From positions 1 through 64,000 of the forward strand of contig CAJJZP010000013.1 in NCBI GenBank assembly GCA_905197665.1: 64,000 nucleotides of DNA, in the 5' to 3' direction. Under the pieces are notes generated by a model. The model saw only the letters and a list, made by a program, of their open reading frames with translations, did not search any database and had not been told where the DNA came from. Shown piece by piece: positions 62,098 to 64,000 of this stretch (within the stretch, counting starts at the first letter, position 1; every line of letters begins with the position of its first letter). The position numbers and the translations under genes are program-made. The stretch is from an uncultured Collinsella sp. Lineage in GTDB: Bacteria; Actinomycetota; Coriobacteriia; Coriobacteriales; Coriobacteriaceae.

Positions 62098-62421
62098 GTG
62101 AGGACGCCAGTGTTTCAGATAGCCGATCTGCTCGCTATCGTTGCAGGCGCCATCGCGGGCGCAATTGCCTTCCTTCCCTTTGTCTTTACGCTCAAGCCGG
62201 TTCTTGACGATAAACAGAATGCGGACATGCTCAAGGGTATGGTGAGTCTGGCGGTCTCGGCAATCGCCCTGCTCGTCTTTACCTTGGTTGTGTTTGTGTT
62301 GTTCGGAGAGGCATTTCGCATGTTCCTCCTGGGCGAGGCGATCGGCTTCGTGGCCTTTATGGCTGCCTGCGCGGTTCGTGTCGCCAAGGCGCTGCGAGAT
62401 CCTCATGAGGTCGAAAGGTAA
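62098..62421 (+). CDS. AtpI-like small membrane protein
   Basis: The protein has about 107 residues and three to four hydrophobic helices (IADLLAIVAGAIAGAIAFLP, MVSLAVSAIALLVFTLVVFV, LLGEAIGFVAFMAACAVRVA). Its position directly before atpB fits AtpI, an assembly or magnesium factor of the ATP synthase, but similarity is only in layout. GTG at 62098 or 62110 is the likely start; AAAAAGGAAA supports the first. Confidence 0.65.
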   Translation: MRTPVFQIADLLAIVAGAIAGAIAFLPFVFTLKPVLDDKQNADMLKGMVSLAVSAIALLVFTLVVFVLFGEAFRMFLLGEAIGFVAFMAACAVRVAKALRDPHEVER

Positions 62422-62424
62422 GTC

Positions 62425-63228
62425 GTGGAAATTTTTGAAAAGCTGCCTGATGAGATTAATCATCTGGTCAGCGAGTTCAGCTCCACCCCTGTCGTGGGCG
62501 ATCTGAGCTGCGGCATCACGCAGTACTCGTTTTGGCTGATCGTCTCCACGATCGTGCTCCTGATCGTCCTGGCCGTGTTCAAGAAGAAGCAGACCCTGGT
62601 TCCCAAGGGCTTCTTCGTCAACGGTTTCGAGTACATCATCGAGTACGTCGAGAACGATATCGGCAAGGGCGTCGTGGGTGAGAACTGGAAGAAGCACTTC
62701 CCGTTCCTGTGCTCGCTTTTCCTGTTCATCCTGATCAATAACATGATCGGCCTGATCCCGGGAATGAAGCCCGGCACCGGCGCAATCGGCTCCACCGCCG
62801 CACTCGCCATTTTCGCCTTCGTGTACTTCATCTACTACGGATGCAAGGCTCACGGCGTGATCGGCTACATCAAGAGCCTCGCCCCGCAGGGCGTGAGCTT
62901 CCCGATGAACGTGCTCGTGTGGGTCGTCGAGCTTTTCTCGACCTTCCTGCGCCTCATCACGCTCGCCGTCCGTCTGTTCTGCAACATGTTCGCAGGACAC
63001 GTGGTCATGGGCTCGTTCGCCATCATGGCGAGCATGTTCATGCAGCCGCTGCTTCAGCAGGTTTCCGCGGCGCACGCCGTCGGCGCCCTGCCTTCGCTGG
63101 CCTGGCTTGCCATCCTCATCCTGATCTATGCGATCGAGCTTGTGGTCGGCGCTATCCAGGCTTACGTCTTCACGGTCCTTACCGCCGTGTATGTCTCCGA
63201 GGCGGAGGAGGTCGCAGAGGAGGAGTAG
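62425..63228 (+). CDS. atpB: ATP synthase F0 subunit a
   Basis: The 267-residue stator half-channel subunit has the essential Arg in LITLAVRLFCNMFAGHVV. Other helices include SLFLFILINNMIGLIPGMKP and LILIYAIELVVGAIQAYVFT. GTG at 62425 lies 3 bases after the stop of the AtpI-like gene with GAAAGGTAAG. The C-terminus is acidic (EAEEVAEEE). Confidence 0.95.
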   Translation: MEIFEKLPDEINHLVSEFSSTPVVGDLSCGITQYSFWLIVSTIVLLIVLAVFKKKQTLVPKGFFVNGFEYIIEYVENDIGKGVVGENWKKHFPFLCSLFLFILINNMIGLIPGMKPGTGAIGSTAALAIFAFVYFIYYGCKAHGVIGYIKSLAPQGVSFPMNVLVWVVELFSTFLRLITLAVRLFCNMFAGHVVMGSFAIMASMFMQPLLQQVSAAHAVGALPSLAWLAILILIYAIELVVGAIQAYVFTVLTAVYVSEAEEVAEEE

Positions 63229-63352
63229 TCTTCCGTTCGCGCCTTAAAGGTAAGGCAATTCGTTAAACCGCCGGTGCCCGTACCCATGGAGCCCGGCAGT
63301 TATAAAAAGGTTATCCTGCGTGAAATAAGACACGCACGACAAAGGAGGAATC

Positions 63353-63547
63353 GTGGGAGTTATCGGTTACGGTCTCGGTGTTATCGGCGCTGGTCTTGCT
63401 ATCGGCCTGTCTGCTCTGGGTGCTACGGGTGCTATGGCCCGTCAGCCTGAGGTCCAGGGCCGCGTGTTCACCGTCTTCATCATGGGCTCCGCCTTCGGCG
63501 AGGCTCTGGCTCTGATCGGCTTCGTTGTCGCGCTGATCGTTAAATAG
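63353..63547 (+). CDS. atpE: ATP synthase F0 subunit c
   Basis: The 64-residue rotor subunit has two helices. The first has the glycine repeat (GLGVIGAGLAIGLSALGATG), then the RQPEVQGR loop, and the second carries the essential Glu in GSAFGEALALIGFVVALI. It is slightly shorter than usual because helix 1 starts at once. No extra sodium-site residue (Gln in helix 1) is apparent, so protons are the likely coupling ion. GTG start at 63353 with AAAGGAGG. Confidence 0.95.
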   Translation: MGVIGYGLGVIGAGLAIGLSALGATGAMARQPEVQGRVFTVFIMGSAFGEALALIGFVVALIVK

Positions 63548-63562
63548 CACGGAGCGTCAAGT

Positions 63563-64000
63563 ATGAATCTTTCATCCCAGAAGAGCGCGATCGCACTCTC
63601 CGCGTCCGCGGCCGCGCTGCTCATGCCGGTTTCCGCGTTCGCCGAGGACGGCGCTGCCGGTGCGGACATCCTCATCCCTAAGATGGCGGAGTTCATCCCG
63701 GCGCTTATCGCCTTCCTGATCATCTGGATCGTGCTGGCCAAGGTCGCCCTGCCGGGCATCATGAAAACCATGGAGGAGCGCGGCAAGAAGATCGAGGAGA
63801 GCCTCGACGAGGCCGAGAAGACCAAGCAGGAGGCTATCGCCAAGCGCGCTGAGTCCGACTCGATCGTCACCGACGCCCGTCGTCAGGCTGCCGACATCGT
63901 TCTCGAGGCCCGTAAGGACGCCGAGTCCGAGCGCGCCCGTATCATCGAGGCTGCTCACAAGGAGGCCGAGGAGATCATCGCCAAGGCCCATACGACCGTC
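63563..64000 (+). CDS. atpF: ATP synthase F0 subunit b (partial, runs off the window)
   Basis: 146 codons are present before the window ends, still in frame. An unusual N-terminal hydrophobic, signal-like segment ends SAFAEDGAAG, followed by the normal membrane anchor (FIPALIAFLIIWIVLAKVAL) and the long coiled-coil stalk (MEERGKKIEESLDEAEKTKQ onward). Subunit b links the F1 head to subunit a. ATG at 63563 with GGAGCG. The rest of the operon should follow to the right. Confidence 0.93.
   Translation, partial: MNLSSQKSAIALSASAAALLMPVSAFAEDGAAGADILIPKMAEFIPALIAFLIIWIVLAKVALPGIMKTMEERGKKIEESLDEAEKTKQEAIAKRAESDSIVTDARRQAADIVLEARKDAESERARIIEAAHKEAEEIIAKAHTTV

Noticed and set aside
6700..64000. tRNA or rRNA genes in the high-GC part
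   Set aside because: No cloverleaf-like segment with GGTTCRANNCC and CCA-end was found in the intergenic regions by eye; a tRNAscan run would settle it.

Overview
The window is a high-GC actinobacterial chromosome with an AT-rich foreign block of about 6.7 kb at its left end. Gene content and order suggest a gut coriobacterium close to Collinsella: a prfA-prmC-sua5-upp-atp cluster, Kup with KdpDE-like regulators, SipW-type surface genes and GTG starts. That assignment is an inference from style and synteny, since no rRNA gene is present.

Left block (1 to about 6,690). All genes lie on the minus strand and look like Firmicutes DNA. From right to left it holds an Inc18-type plasmid initiator gene (repE/repR/repS family) with its attenuator leader and antisense RNA, one IS256, a GNAT gene, the bifunctional aminoglycoside-resistance gene aac(6')-aph(2''), then the 3' stub of cas6, an intact-looking cas1 and a cas2 with an in-frame stop. 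It is a Tn4001-like resistance segment joined on one side to a broken type I-B CRISPR adaptation module and on the other to a plasmid replication gene. A real insertion or an assembly join at about 6,660-6,710 are both possible.

6.7-15.6 kb. A five-gene plus-strand locus follows a SipW-type signal peptidase: three small secreted proteins with TasA/camelysin-like signal peptides, a 1,820-residue repeat protein, and a last membrane-anchored protein. It looks like a surface fibre or adhesin system with its own peptidase and is the best candidate here for an undescribed system.

15.7-27.4 kb. LTA-synthase-like sulfatase, nitroreductase, Kup potassium transporter, a short KdpD-like kinase with KdpE-like regulator, an RlmKL rRNA methyltransferase whose first catalytic half looks degenerate, and a HAD phosphatase.

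27.4-35.1 kb. A DeoR regulator diverges from a sugar locus with two transaldolase-like aldolases around a complete ascorbate-type PTS (IIA, IIB, IIC); then tex.

35.5-50.1 kb. An oxidoreductase/MFS/SDR group diverges from a LysR regulator. A MarR regulator with a clear operator controls a heterodimeric ABC exporter. Pyridoxal kinase, a TIGR04076-like protein, LMW tyrosine phosphatase, an MFS exporter, an unknown membrane protein and an aldose epimerase follow.

50.4-64 kb. A polar amino-acid ABC transporter with an M20 peptidase, then prfA, prmC (with a large insertion), a hicAB toxin-antitoxin pair, sua5, glpK, upp and the start of the ATP synthase operon (atpI-like, atpB, atpE, and atpF cut by the window edge).

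Several families of intergenic palindromes recur across the high-GC part, some with compensatory base changes in their stems. No tRNA, rRNA or CRISPR array was seen.
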